From an uncultured Pseudomonadales bacterium (GTDB lineage: Bacteria; Pseudomonadota; Gammaproteobacteria; Pseudomonadales; Azotimanducaceae): 64,000 nt of DNA. The notes under the pieces are model-generated. The model saw nothing but the letters and a program-made list of their open reading frames with translations. It searched no databases and was not told where the DNA came from. This document shows positions 44,909 through 53,688 of the stretch, piece by piece. The translations under genes and the position numbers were made by a program. Position 1 is the stretch's first letter; each line of letters begins with the position of its first letter. The stretch spans positions 62,001-126,000 of the forward strand of contig CALSMJ010000004.1 of NCBI GenBank assembly GCA_943787425.1. Direction: 5' to 3'.

Positions 44909-45796
44909 TTAGTCGCGCTGGAAGAACTTTTGGATGCTTGAAAAATCAACCTGTCCAAACCCGTTGTCGCCATGAGCGACATAAAGGCTCCTTGCAAGTG
45001 ACCCCATGGGGGTTGCAGTGCCAGTATCAAGCGCTGAGGCCATGGCCAACCCTAAGTCCTTGATCATAAGGTCGACTAAAAAGCCGCCTTCGTAGTCGCG
45101 GCTGGCCGGGGCCGTTTCCATGACCCCTGGGAAGGGGTTATAAACTTCAAGGGCCCAATTTCCGCCAGAGCTCTTGCGCATAATCTCCGAAAGCACGCTG
45201 GGGTCGAGGCCGTTATTCACACCGAGCTGCAGCGCCTCTGCAGTCCCGGACATGAGCACCGAGAGTAGCATGTTGTTGCAAATTTTGGCCACCTGTCCTG
45301 CACCGGCGTCGCCTGCATGAAAGATGTTTTGACCCATTGCTTCAAGTAATGGTCGCGCGTCGGCGAGCGCTGTATCGGAACCGCCAACGATGAAGGTAAG
45401 AGTGCCGCCTTGTGCGCCAGCGACACCGCCGGAGACGGGCGCATCAATCATGCTGAGACCGTGGGCTTTAGCCGCATCGGCAACCTTCCGCGTTGATTCT
45501 GGTGCGATGGTGCTGGAGTCGATGATTAGGGTGCCAGGTGCAATCTTGGATAAAAGACCCGCTTCCCCGAGATACAAAGATTCGACGTGTTTTGATGCTG
45601 GCAGCATTGAAATCACCACATCAACATTTTGCACAGCAGCCTCGGCGCTGGCGGCCGCTTGCGCACCAGCGGCCGTTAAGCGTTCGACCGACGTGGGGAC
45701 AAGGTCAAAGACCGACACGGAAAAACCCGCTTTAATGAGGTTAATCGCCATGGGCCCGCCCATATTACCAAGTCCGATAAAACCAACGTTTTTCAT
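44909..45796 (-). CDS. mmsB: 3-Hydroxyisobutyrate dehydrogenase
   Basis: A 295-residue beta-hydroxyacid dehydrogenase. It has the N-terminal NAD motif GFIGLGNMGGPMAINLIKAG, the substrate-binding DAPVSGGVAGAQGGTLTFIVGG, the catalytic-lysine segment GQVAKICNNMLL and the C-terminal DYEGGFLVDLMIKDLGLA. It oxidises 3-hydroxyisobutyrate to methylmalonate semialdehyde in valine breakdown. It lies downstream of the 3-hydroxyisobutyryl-CoA hydrolase on the same strand, in pathway order. The next enzyme (mmsA) is not in the window. Confidence 0.95.
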   Translation of the reverse strand: MKNVGFIGLGNMGGPMAINLIKAGFSVSVFDLVPTSVERLTAAGAQAAASAEAAVQNVDVVISMLPASKHVESLYLGEAGLLSKIAPGTLIIDSSTIAPESTRKVADAAKAHGLSMIDAPVSGGVAGAQGGTLTFIVGGSDTALADARPLLEAMGQNIFHAGDAGAGQVAKICNNMLLSVLMSGTAEALQLGVNNGLDPSVLSEIMRKSSGGNWALEVYNPFPGVMETAPASRDYEGGFLVDLMIKDLGLAMASALDTGTATPMGSLARSLYVAHGDNGFGQVDFSSIQKFFQRD

Positions 45797-45834
45797 AAAA
45801 CCTCCCGGTTAGCGTTTGATGCGCAAAATCGTAA

Positions 45835-46956
45835 TTAATTTAAAACAGAAAGATCCGCCATAGGATGCACCGGCCAATGGTCTTCAAAGTGGGACGCCAC
45901 GACCGCGTCCGGCACTTCGCCCAATTTAAATCGCCATTGCGGTTGGCCATCTTTTTCAATCAGTAGGGCGCGAACGCCTTCGGTAAACTCGCCATATCGG
46001 CTACAGGCAACGGCGATGGTGAGTTCCATTTGGAACATGGCCAACAAGTCCTGTGTTCGTGCGCGTTTGAATTGCTCAATGACAATCGCCGCGGTAATGG
46101 CAGAGCCCTTTAAGAAACCTGATTTCGCTCGGTCCAAAAACGGTCCTTCAGGCCAGTCATGGGTCGATGCTGCCAAGGTCTTGATGGGGTTGTCGCTCGC
46201 AATTGCCGCCGCAATGCTCGGTCGAATAATTGCCTCATAGTCGGGCAATTGTGGCTTAGGCAGGTCCGTTGAGTCGGCCTGAAAGCGGGTTAAAATCTCA
46301 GAAATTTGGGGCGGCAGGGGCCGCGAGGTGTCTAAGGCTGCAAGCGCGCTTAGGCAGACTTCTTTGAGGTCGTGTCGAATGAGCGTATCGGCCATACCAA
46401 TGTGTTGCGCGTCTGCGCCGCTGATCTGGGCGCCGGTCAGAGCGAGGAAATAGGCCCAAACCGGGTCCATACGGCTAAAGGTATAGGTGGCCCCCGCATC
46501 TGGAAATAACCCGATGGTGATTTCTGGCATCGCCATTCGAGTTTTCTCTGTCGCGATCCGGAATTGACAGGCCGAAAAGATGCCAAGCCCGCCGCCCATC
46601 ACAATACCGTGTCCCCAGGCGAGCGTGGGCTTGGGATATTGATGGAGATCGAAATCCAATCGATATTCTCGTTCAAAAAAAGCCTCGCAATACGTACACG
46701 GGCCACCGGGCGTTGCGTGCATATCGTGGTAAAGATTTTGAATGTCGCCACCGGCAGAGAACGCTTTTGAGCCGGCGGCGTCAAAAAAGATGGCGATAAT
46801 GTTTGCTTGCGAACGCCAGCGGTCGAGTGCGGCCTGAATCAAATCGATCATTTCAAGGCTGAGGCTGTTTAAGGTTGCCTCGGCATTGAGGGTAATCTGT
46901 CCGAGCGCGCGCCCCGGGCCCAGGGCGCGTTCGTTAATTAAAACCGATGGCGCCAC
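45835..46956 (-). CDS. 3-Hydroxyisobutyryl-CoA hydrolase
   Basis: A 373-residue crotonase-superfamily hydrolase. It is longer than hydratases and has KAFSAGGDIQNLYHDM near residue 65, WGHGIVMGGGLGIFSACQFRIATEKTRMAMPEITIGLFPDAGATY near 115-160, and a C-terminal LTIAVACSRYGEFTEGVRALLIEKDGQPQW region. These segments define 3-hydroxyisobutyryl-CoA hydrolase, which releases 3-hydroxyisobutyrate in valine catabolism. Its ATG shares one base with the stop of the upstream enoyl-CoA hydratase. Confidence 0.94.
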   Translation of the reverse strand: MAPSVLINERALGPGRALGQITLNAEATLNSLSLEMIDLIQAALDRWRSQANIIAIFFDAAGSKAFSAGGDIQNLYHDMHATPGGPCTYCEAFFEREYRLDFDLHQYPKPTLAWGHGIVMGGGLGIFSACQFRIATEKTRMAMPEITIGLFPDAGATYTFSRMDPVWAYFLALTGAQISGADAQHIGMADTLIRHDLKEVCLSALAALDTSRPLPPQISEILTRFQADSTDLPKPQLPDYEAIIRPSIAAAIASDNPIKTLAASTHDWPEGPFLDRAKSGFLKGSAITAAIVIEQFKRARTQDLLAMFQMELTIAVACSRYGEFTEGVRALLIEKDGQPQWRFKLGEVPDAVVASHFEDHWPVHPMADLSVLN

Positions 46957-47732
46957 TACGCGTTCTTCCAGGCCGGGGTGCGTTTTTCTAAAAAGGCGTT
47001 CACCCCTTCTTTTTGATCAAGGGTTGAGAACAAGGCAACGAAAGCCTCGCGCTCGTCGTTGAAGGCTTCGGGCATTGTTTTATGCCTTGCTGACATAATG
47101 AGTTGTTTGCAAGCGGCGACGCTGGTTGGGCTTTGTTTTGCGGTTGAGGCTGCGATGGCGAGCGCCCGCGCTAAACTTTCGCCTTTGGGGACAACTTCTT
47201 CAACCAAGCCGATAGACCGCGCCGTTTCAGCATCCACGCGCTCGCCACACAGAATCATGCGTTTGGCCCAGCCTTCTCCCACAAGCCACGGCAAATGTTG
47301 GGTTCCAAGCCCTGCTGGCAAGAGGCCAACCGTTGCCTCGGGTAGGGCCATCACAGCTTGGGCTTCTGCAATGCGGATATCACATGACATCGCGCATTCA
47401 AGCCCGCCCCCCATGGCATAGCCGTTGATGGCGGCAACTGAGACCCCGTTGAAATGGGTTAGCGCCTGGAAAGCGGCGTGAAAATGATTGGCAATCACGC
47501 CAGCGTGCTCAGGATCACCGCTTGCGAACAGGTTGAGGTCTGCCCCGGCGGAAAAGAATTTATCGCCGGCCCCGGTAATGACTAAGCTGTAGCAGTTTGG
47601 ATCGGCATTAAGGTCCGCAATCAGCGCTTCAAGTGCCTGCAAGTTATCGGCGTCCCAAGTGTTGGCAGCGGGATTATTGATGGTGATTAAGGCGGTATGG
47701 TCCTGCATCTCAAATTCTAGTTTATCGGTCAT
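46956..47732 (-). CDS. Enoyl-CoA hydratase (valine pathway)
   Basis: A 258-residue crotonase: ALITINNPAANTWDADNLQAL at the N-terminus, GAGDKFFSAGADLNLFASGD, AINGYAMGGGLECAMSCDIRIAEAQAVMALPEATVGLLPAGLGTQ with the catalytic glutamates, and ARALAIAASTAKQSP. Position between isobutyryl-CoA dehydrogenase and 3-hydroxyisobutyryl-CoA hydrolase makes methacrylyl-CoA the likely substrate. Confidence 0.94.
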   Translation of the reverse strand: MTDKLEFEMQDHTALITINNPAANTWDADNLQALEALIADLNADPNCYSLVITGAGDKFFSAGADLNLFASGDPEHAGVIANHFHAAFQALTHFNGVSVAAINGYAMGGGLECAMSCDIRIAEAQAVMALPEATVGLLPAGLGTQHLPWLVGEGWAKRMILCGERVDAETARSIGLVEEVVPKGESLARALAIAASTAKQSPTSVAACKQLIMSARHKTMPEAFNDEREAFVALFSTLDQKEGVNAFLEKRTPAWKNA

Positions 47733-47741
47733 GGTTTCTCC

Positions 47742-48902
47742 TTAAGTGATGGCTTCTAGGTCAGCGAGCGCGAGCAATCGGCGGGCAATGATAACGCGCA
47801 TGATTTCGTTCGTCCCTTCTAGGATCTGGTGTACTCGATTATCGCGGATGTAACGCTCGAGCGGATATTCGCGCATATAGCCGTACCCCCCGTGCAGTTG
47901 AAGCGCATCGTTGCAGATACTAAAACCAGCATCGGTGGCAAAGCGTTTGGCCATCGCAGCGTAGGCCGTAGCCTCAGGGTCGCCTTGGTCAACTTTAAAG
48001 GCGGCTAGCCGAATCATTTGTCGTGCGGCAACCAGTTCTGTTGCCATATCAGCAAGTTTGAATTGAAGGGCTTGAAAATTTGCTAGGGCCTCGCCGAACT
48101 GCTCGCGTTCTTGCAGGTAAGTTTTGGATCGGTTCAGAGCGGCTTGGGCCGTGCCAACAGAACAGGTTGCAATATTGATTCGACCACCATCAAGCCCTTT
48201 CATCGCAATTTTAAAGCCATCACCGGCGCCGCCGATTCGCCGGTCGACGGGTACCCTGACTTGATTAAAAACAATCTCTCGAGTCGGCTGGCTGTTCCAG
48301 CCCATTTTGTTGAGGTTGTTGCCGTATTCTATGCCCGCCGAATCGGCTGCAATTGCAAGGCAGGTAATACCTTTCGGACCTGCTTCGCCCGTTCGCACCA
48401 TCGTGACGAGAATGTCGGTTGCGCCAGCGCCTGAGATGAACATTTTGTTGCCGCTGACGACGTAGTGGTCGCCTTCTAAAGTCGCATGGGTTCTAAGAGA
48501 GGCGGCGTCTGAACCGGCGCCGGGCTCGGTTAGGCAATAGCTGGCAAGTTTCTGACCGGAGATTAAGTCCGGGCAAAGCGCCTCTCGCACCTGCTCGCTG
48601 CCAAAGGTCGCGATCATCCAAGTCGCCATGTTGTGAATCGAGATAAAGGCCGTGGTTGAGGTGCAACCCATGGCCAACTGCTCAAGAATAATGGAGGCAT
48701 CCAATCGGGATAGGCCCATGCCGCCGACTTCAGGCGGACAATATAGCCCACAAAATCCGAGTGCGCCGGCATTGGCAATGACGTCTTTTGGGAATATTTT
48801 ATGCTCGTCCCATGCCGCGGCATTGGGCGCCAGCTCTCGGTCCGAGAACTGACGTGCGACTTCCTGAAAGGCCGTCTGATCTTCGTTCAAATTATAATTC
48901 AT
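47742..48902 (-). CDS. Isobutyryl-CoA dehydrogenase-type acyl-CoA dehydrogenase
   Basis: A protein of about 386 residues from the ATG at 48902 (MNYNLNEDQTAFQEVARQF), the normal start of this subfamily; an upstream GTG at 48953 would add 17 residues without a good ribosome site. Motifs are YCLTEPGAGSDAASLRTHA, KMFISGAGATDILVTMVRTG, EREQFGEALANFQALQFKLADM and the C-terminal RVHQILEGTNEIMRVIIARRLL, where the Glu in LEGTNE is the catalytic base. Gene order supports isobutyryl-CoA as substrate. Confidence 0.92.
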   Translation of the reverse strand: MNYNLNEDQTAFQEVARQFSDRELAPNAAAWDEHKIFPKDVIANAGALGFCGLYCPPEVGGMGLSRLDASIILEQLAMGCTSTTAFISIHNMATWMIATFGSEQVREALCPDLISGQKLASYCLTEPGAGSDAASLRTHATLEGDHYVVSGNKMFISGAGATDILVTMVRTGEAGPKGITCLAIAADSAGIEYGNNLNKMGWNSQPTREIVFNQVRVPVDRRIGGAGDGFKIAMKGLDGGRINIATCSVGTAQAALNRSKTYLQEREQFGEALANFQALQFKLADMATELVAARQMIRLAAFKVDQGDPEATAYAAMAKRFATDAGFSICNDALQLHGGYGYMREYPLERYIRDNRVHQILEGTNEIMRVIIARRLLALADLEAIT

Positions 48903-49138
48903 GCAGTGGTCATCATTCGTTAACGTGTGTTGAGTGTTCGAAGTGTCTGTCACAGGCGGTTGATCATATTGATCCTGACGCTTGGGTCGTGGCGTGCATT
49001 GAATGCAGCTCGAGTAAACGTATTAGTCTGCAGCGTTGTTACCAGCACCGCCTGCAGCCAGGGGGTTAATCATAAACAAACCCAGTAATCGACGAAAGCT
49101 TGCGGATCAGGGCAGATGGCCGGCGTTCGACTTTAAGG
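48903..49138. other. Intergenic region upstream of the valine operon
   Basis: About 236 bases between the isobutyryl-CoA dehydrogenase start and the next crotonase. It should contain the valine-operon promoter. I see no gene, hairpin or operator strong enough to list separately. Confidence 0.35.
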
Positions 49139-49852
49139 TTATTCATGGTGCGCATTTTTGAGCAAGTGCGCTGCGCCGTCGGGCGTGTTGATTGCGGCGG
49201 AGGCGCCAAACAAACGCTCCTTCATGGTGCCGTAAACCCGGCGGTTATTGCCCAGATGCGCGAGCGACGCGGCTTTTTCAAGCGCCATCGGCAAAAGGTC
49301 CCCTAGCTCATATGCCTTTGAGACGATGCCTGCTTCCGCTGCATCCGGCCCGGTCCATCTTCGAGCGAGTTGAACCGTTTCAAAAAACACATGGGCGGGG
49401 AGCTTGTGCTGAAACAGCGCAAGTTCTGGATCAGGGATGATCATGCCAAGTTCAACTTCATTGGCGCAGGCAAAGCCTCGATCCGGCCGCATAAACCGGA
49501 CATCGTGGCACAGCGCCATCATGAAGCCCGCGCCGAAAGCGTGACCATTAATGGCGCAGATCGAAGGCACGGGTAAGGTGATTATACGCCCCATCAGCGC
49601 CATAAATTCTGACCCAAAGGCAGCACGGTCTCCCCCGCGATGCTCGCCGGAGCTTGCTCGCCATTCAAGATCTAGCCCGTTCGAGAAAAATTTAGGGTGG
49701 CTGGCCGTCGTGACCAGTGCTGCGGGTCCTGTTGAGGCTTCGACCTCATCAAGTGCCGCACTAATTGCGCGGACAAAGGTGGTATTCCATCGGTTTTCTT
49801 CATCATCCAGAGTCAGGATGAAGGTCGTGTCTTGGCGGTCTAGTTTGATCAT
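49139..49852 (-). CDS. Enoyl-CoA hydratase/isomerase family protein (Eci-like)
   Basis: A protein of about 237 residues starting MIKLDRQDTTFILTLDDEENRWNTTFVRAI. It has the oxyanion segment SHPKFFSNGLDLEW and then ICAINGHAFGAGFMMALCHDVRFMRPDRGFACANEVELGMIIPDPELALFQ. These resemble delta3-delta2-enoyl-CoA isomerase-type crotonases. The open frame extends 67 codons further upstream, but that part does not look like protein; the start at 49852 matches the family. It is shorter than the other crotonases here. A FBP-type gene starts divergently 111 bases away. Confidence 0.82.
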   Translation of the reverse strand: MIKLDRQDTTFILTLDDEENRWNTTFVRAISAALDEVEASTGPAALVTTASHPKFFSNGLDLEWRASSGEHRGGDRAAFGSEFMALMGRIITLPVPSICAINGHAFGAGFMMALCHDVRFMRPDRGFACANEVELGMIIPDPELALFQHKLPAHVFFETVQLARRWTGPDAAEAGIVSKAYELGDLLPMALEKAASLAHLGNNRRVYGTMKERLFGASAAINTPDGAAHLLKNAHHE

Positions 49853-49963
49853 AAGGCGGAATTTTTCAAAGGGTGCGCCCGAGTATGTCTTAAGGCGCGT
49901 GTGCTGCCAAGGGTGGGGCGCTTTGTCCTTGGTTTTCACTTGGAAATAAATTAGGTTAATGCC

Positions 49964-50434
49964 ATGGATGTTGTTACAGCTTCGCAGCTTCAAGGTTGCT
50001 TTACGCCCGAAGACGATGTTTGGTTCCCCGATCTGACTAAAATTGTCTGGCAAGACCTAGACTTTTTCGGTTGGGTGCACCCCTCGGGTCATTTGGCCTA
50101 TATTGTCGCGCAATCGCCGAATGATGGTGCACTGAAAGGGGTGGTGCTGCGTCGGTTCGAGCGACCCACGAGCCGCGTTCGATTGGATATGTGTAGCTTG
50201 TGTTTACACGTCCACGGCAGCGGGGGCACGGCGATGTTTTCCATCACCGAGGCGGGCAGTCGTGGCCGTCGAACGATTTCAAACGTGGTTTGTACGGATT
50301 TGGCGTGTAGTTTGAGGATTCGAAACAAGATCAATCCCTCGAGTTTGATGCAAGAAACCCTGTATCTTGAGGCAAAAGTTTGGCGTATCCTGCAACGCCT
50401 GCATCGCTGGTTGGTTAAGACGAAATACCTTTAA
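49964..50434 (+). CDS. FBP-type treble-clef zinc-finger protein
   Basis: A 156-residue protein with four cysteines spaced as a treble-clef zinc site: Cys77 and Cys80 (MCSLCLHVH), Cys110 and Cys115 (VVCTDLACSLRIR), with the linking AGSRGRRTISN. This is the C-terminal zinc domain found in elongation-factor-G-binding (FusB-like) proteins. The N-terminus (WFPDLTKIVWQDLDFFGWVHPSGHLAYIV) is also typical. Ribosome-related function is possible but unproven. The ATG at 49964 lies in the divergent region. Confidence 0.75.
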   Translation: MDVVTASQLQGCFTPEDDVWFPDLTKIVWQDLDFFGWVHPSGHLAYIVAQSPNDGALKGVVLRRFERPTSRVRLDMCSLCLHVHGSGGTAMFSITEAGSRGRRTISNVVCTDLACSLRIRNKINPSSLMQETLYLEAKVWRILQRLHRWLVKTKYL

Positions 50435-50518
50435 CCGCTCAGGTCGCAAGAAGGCTTGCGAAATCTTTCTCGCCGCGCTGGCATCGTTCCGGGGTGTCAT
50501 GGCCAAACGATATTAGGA

Positions 50519-51796
50519 ATGTTTTTGAAAACGCGTGCCCTCCTGGCTTTGCAGAAGACATTTAAACCCAGCGGTCAGCTGTTTTACGGCTGGTACATTG
50601 TTGCGTCAGCCGGCGGTCTGCAAATGCTGGCAAGCCTGCTTTGGATGCAATCCTATGGTGCGTACGTTGTGTTGTTGCAGCAAGAGTTTGGATGGAGCAA
50701 AACCATTGTTGCCGGTGCCTTTGCCTTAACTCGCATCGAAAGCGGTATTCTGGGACCGTTGCAGGGCTGGCTAGTCGATCGGTTTGGACCGAGAATGATT
50801 TTGCGCATTGGGGTTGTTTGTTTCGGTATCGGGTTTATCTGTTTTAGCCAAGTGCAGTCATTGTGGAGCTTCTATGCTTCGTTCGCGTTAATTGCATTGG
50901 GTTCCAGTCTTGGTGGGTTTGCAACCGTGATGGTTGCGATTGTGAATTGGTTTCGACAGCATCGCTCTAAAGCAGTTGCGTTCTCCCAAATCGGATACGC
51001 TTTGGGCGGTATGGCCGTGCCCTTGGTGGTGCTCGCGCTTGAGGCATTTGGCTGGCGTGCGACGGCACTTTACTCAGGAATTTTAGTGATGCTGCTGGGT
51101 TTGCCGATGGCCCAAGCGGTTCGGCACCGACCGCAGACTTACGGTGAGGTGCCGGATGGCGCTTTGCTGGGGACAACGCCCGATGCGCAGGCTGAGCAAC
51201 CCTTGGATTTAACAGCAAAGCAGGCGATGGCGACATCGGCCTTTTGGCTGATTAGTTTTGGCCATGCGGCCGCGTTACTCACGGTTTCTGCGGTCATGGT
51301 CCACCTAGTGCCGCATCTCACAGAAGGTCTTGGATTCTCTTTAAGTCAAGCAGCGCTGGTCATTACCCTTGTTACCGGGTGTCAGCTAGTGGGTCAGCTG
51401 GGTGGTGGTGTGCTGGGTGATCGCTTGGATAAACGGCTTTTATGCATTATCTGTATGATCGCTCACACCGTAGGCTTACTGATCTTGGCCTATGCCGATA
51501 GCACGCTTGAGGTCGTTGTCTTTGCCGTTTTTCATGGTTTGGCCTGGGGTGTCCGTGGCCCCTTGATGGTTGCGCTTCGAGCCGATTACTTTGGTGCGGC
51601 GTCCTTTGGGACCATTATGGGGTTCTCATCATTGATTGTGATGCTCGGAATGTCGCTCGGTCCAATTGTTGCTGGATTGTTCGCAGATTATTACGGCGAT
51701 TATCAGGTTGGGTTAATGGTGCTTGCGATTGCGGCGTTTTTAGGCAGCTTTTGTTTTCTTGCCGCCAAGCGTCCCGTTCCACTGACTTCGGCGTAG
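50519..51796 (+). CDS. MFS transporter, monocarboxylate/oxalate type
   Basis: A transporter of about 425 residues with 12 predicted membrane segments: QLFYGWYIVASAGGLQML, GWLVDRFGPRMILRIGVVCFGIG (the loop 2-3 motif), GWRATALYSGILVMLLGLP, LGDRLDKRLLCIICMIAHTVG and the final FCFLAAKRPVP. The GWYIV beginning and RPQTYGEVPDG loop match the OFA/MCT-like group, which carries monocarboxylates. Start choice is unsure: ATG at 50519 has AGGA too close, while TTG at 50456 adds 21 polar residues. Substrate unknown. Confidence 0.88.
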   Translation: MFLKTRALLALQKTFKPSGQLFYGWYIVASAGGLQMLASLLWMQSYGAYVVLLQQEFGWSKTIVAGAFALTRIESGILGPLQGWLVDRFGPRMILRIGVVCFGIGFICFSQVQSLWSFYASFALIALGSSLGGFATVMVAIVNWFRQHRSKAVAFSQIGYALGGMAVPLVVLALEAFGWRATALYSGILVMLLGLPMAQAVRHRPQTYGEVPDGALLGTTPDAQAEQPLDLTAKQAMATSAFWLISFGHAAALLTVSAVMVHLVPHLTEGLGFSLSQAALVITLVTGCQLVGQLGGGVLGDRLDKRLLCIICMIAHTVGLLILAYADSTLEVVVFAVFHGLAWGVRGPLMVALRADYFGAASFGTIMGFSSLIVMLGMSLGPIVAGLFADYYGDYQVGLMVLAIAAFLGSFCFLAAKRPVPLTSA

Positions 51797-51871
51797 CGCC
51801 GCAAGAAAAAACGATGGCCGACGCGTGATAAACTTAAGAGCGGCAATGCGTCGCAGTCAGGGTGACCCGTT

Positions 51872-52987
51872 TTAAGGTCCTGGGAGGGAATTGGCGGCGC
51901 CCGGAAAGGCGTAAAGGCCCAGCTCTTCTCTGATGGTCGTGCCCAGCTCTGAGGTCAGGTCATCAATTGGGATCCCGGTGGCATCCGCAATCCGAACCAT
52001 GCGCTGAAAATTTGCTGCGACGCCGGCAGCCTCCACCGCAATATCAAAACTGCTGGCGTGGGCGAGGGCGTCGCGAGCGTCTTTCAAGGTCTCGGGTTCA
52101 CGGCTCATAAAAGCGTCAGCAAACGCGAGCAGTAAGGCGCCATGCTGAACCCCTGCGTCCAGGGCAGCAGCATCTTGGGTGAGAACGCTTAGGTCGATCG
52201 TGTCACCGGCAATTTTCGCGCTCACACGGAGCATCGAAGCGTGGGAATTGGTTCAGTAAAAGCACCGATTCAGGGCGGAAATTCGGCCGGCAATCAGCTC
52301 CATTTGCATACGGTTGAGGCGTCGAGTCGCCGCTTGCCCCAAATTGCCCATTTCTTCAAGCGGTAGGTAGAGCACTGCCGCCAGGCGCTTCCACTGTCGT
52401 ACAAGATCAGGCGCCCCAGACAGTGCCCTGATGACATTCGCGCCAAACCCTACCGGCCATAGGTCCTGATTGGCTTCGGTCAGGCCATCTCGTGCGATCA
52501 TGGGCACATAACCGGTGTTGGCGTCGAGATTCTCAGGTTGGGTTTGTGACGGCAAGCCGGGTTGGCTTTGGGGCAGCGCAAGTAGGGGTTGACTCAGCGC
52601 TCGACAAAATTCATCGATACTAAATAGACAAACGACAATCCCGACGAGTTCCACATAGGCCAGCCTGGAAATGCCGCTTCCGGCCAGTGCTATGATTTGA
52701 GATTCAGAGATTCGGCCTTGATCCGTAATAATCTGATGAATCATATCAACAACCAGCGCGCTCAAATCCTCGGTTTCAGGATGCGCCAATAGGACCTGAT
52801 TGCGCGATAAGGCGTTTTTTTTAAGGGCACAAAGATCGCAGCTGCTCGCAGTGCGTGTCGCGGCTGCAATGGCAATTTTTTGCTTGCTGTCCCACCAATA
52901 GCCAGGCTGCGCCAAAAATAAGAAGAAGTTTTCGAAGGCGATGCGGAGATCACTGCGATCGCTGAGTGCTTGGTTTAGATCAGACAT
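51872..52987 (-). CDS. Candidate selenoprotein: AhpD/carboxymuconolactone-decarboxylase-like peroxidase with in-frame TGA
   Basis: Reading from 52987, 244 codons lead to a single TGA (52255-52253), and the same frame continues 126 more codons to a stop at 51872. The TGA lies in CFY-TGA-TNSH after MELIAGRISALNR. With Sec at position 245 the motif is Glu230-x11-Cys242-x2-Sec245-x3-His249, exactly the Glu118/Cys130/Cys133/His137 spacing of mycobacterial AhpD; Sec would replace the peroxide-reacting Cys. After the TGA the protein continues normally (VAANFQRMVRIADATGIP). An N-terminal CDLC pair (Cys50, Cys53) indicates a second, diverged CMD-like half. Total 371 residues. A SECIS-like hairpin follows the TGA. 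Selenium genes are not in the window, so the call is strong inference, not proof. Confidence 0.8.
52210..52250 (-). promoter_or_regulatory. Candidate bacterial SECIS hairpin
   Basis: On the minus-strand RNA, positions 3-43 after the UGA fold as CAAUU with AAUUG (5 bp), a 2x2 internal loop, one C-G pair, one A-C mismatch, then CGCUU with GAGCG (5 bp including one U-G pair) and a 13-base apical loop (CGAUGCUCCGUGU). The loop starts 17 bases after the UGA and its second base is G. This meets the known bacterial rules: loop 16-37 bases away, 3-14 bases long, G among the first two. Folding was done by eye. Confidence 0.55.
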
Positions 52988-53027
52988 AGGCGGCTCCTAG
53001 TCGGACCTTAAGCGACGTGACGCATCG

Positions 53028-53611
53028 GTGCAACTTTCTGGTGCAGGCGCAACCAATGTTCAAGGTCAGGACTACCAGGTCACACTCATAAACTATGCCG
53101 ATGAACTGCGCCTAAAAGTTGGCGTGGACGGCTCGCTCGGGACGAGTGGCTATTGGGCGGACGTTGCGGCAAGCCAAGGCGCTGCGGGGAACCCGGATGT
53201 CTCGTGGCATTTTTCGCACAGAATGCATTTTCTTTGGTCTGGGTTGACTACCATGATAACGAACCAGGCTCGCAGAAACCCGAAGGCGATCTGGCCGCTC
53301 GGGCGGGGTCGGCTTGAGTTAAAGGCGGCGTTTACCGCTTGGAGCGTCATTACCATGCAACGGCGATGCAAACGCAGGTTGACCCGGTCTTGAGTATTTC
53401 GGGGCAGGCCGTCATGAACTTGAGTGATGACTCAGCGTTTTTATCGATGGCAACGCGTTATAATGCCAGCGCCGAGCGCGACATCGATGTTGGGTACGAC
53501 CATTTTCTTGGTGATGCGGCGGGTGCCGCAACCGACTTTGTGATCATGCCGGGATCCGAGTACGGTATCTTTCCGAGATCGCTTTATGTGAATCTTTGGT
53601 GGTATTTTTAA
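53028..53611 (+). pseudogene. Decayed C-terminal part of an outer-membrane beta-barrel protein
   Basis: The first frame reads YQVTLINYADELRLKVGVD and GYWADVAASQGAAGNPDVSW, then loses sense near 53210. The continuation is in another frame: AFFAQNAFSLVWVDYHDNEP and PEGDLAARAGSA. It is then cut by a TGA at 53315, after which VKGGVYRLERHYHATAMQ runs to the end at 53611 (PRSLYVNLWWYF). The terminal Phe and alternating pattern are typical of outer-membrane barrels. The 5' half is absent, replaced by the start region of the candidate selenoprotein gene. One frameshift and one nonsense codon mark a dead gene. Confidence 0.55.
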
Positions 53612-53688
53612 AAACCGGCGCCACCGATGGTGCGCCAGGCAATGGGTCGTTTGAACGGGTTCAGTTTTAAGACAAGGACAATCATTCT

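Noticed and set aside
53315..53317. Second selenocysteine TGA
   Set aside because: The position corresponds to no Cys motif, the gene has a separate frameshift and lacks its 5' half, so it is simply a nonsense codon in a dead gene.
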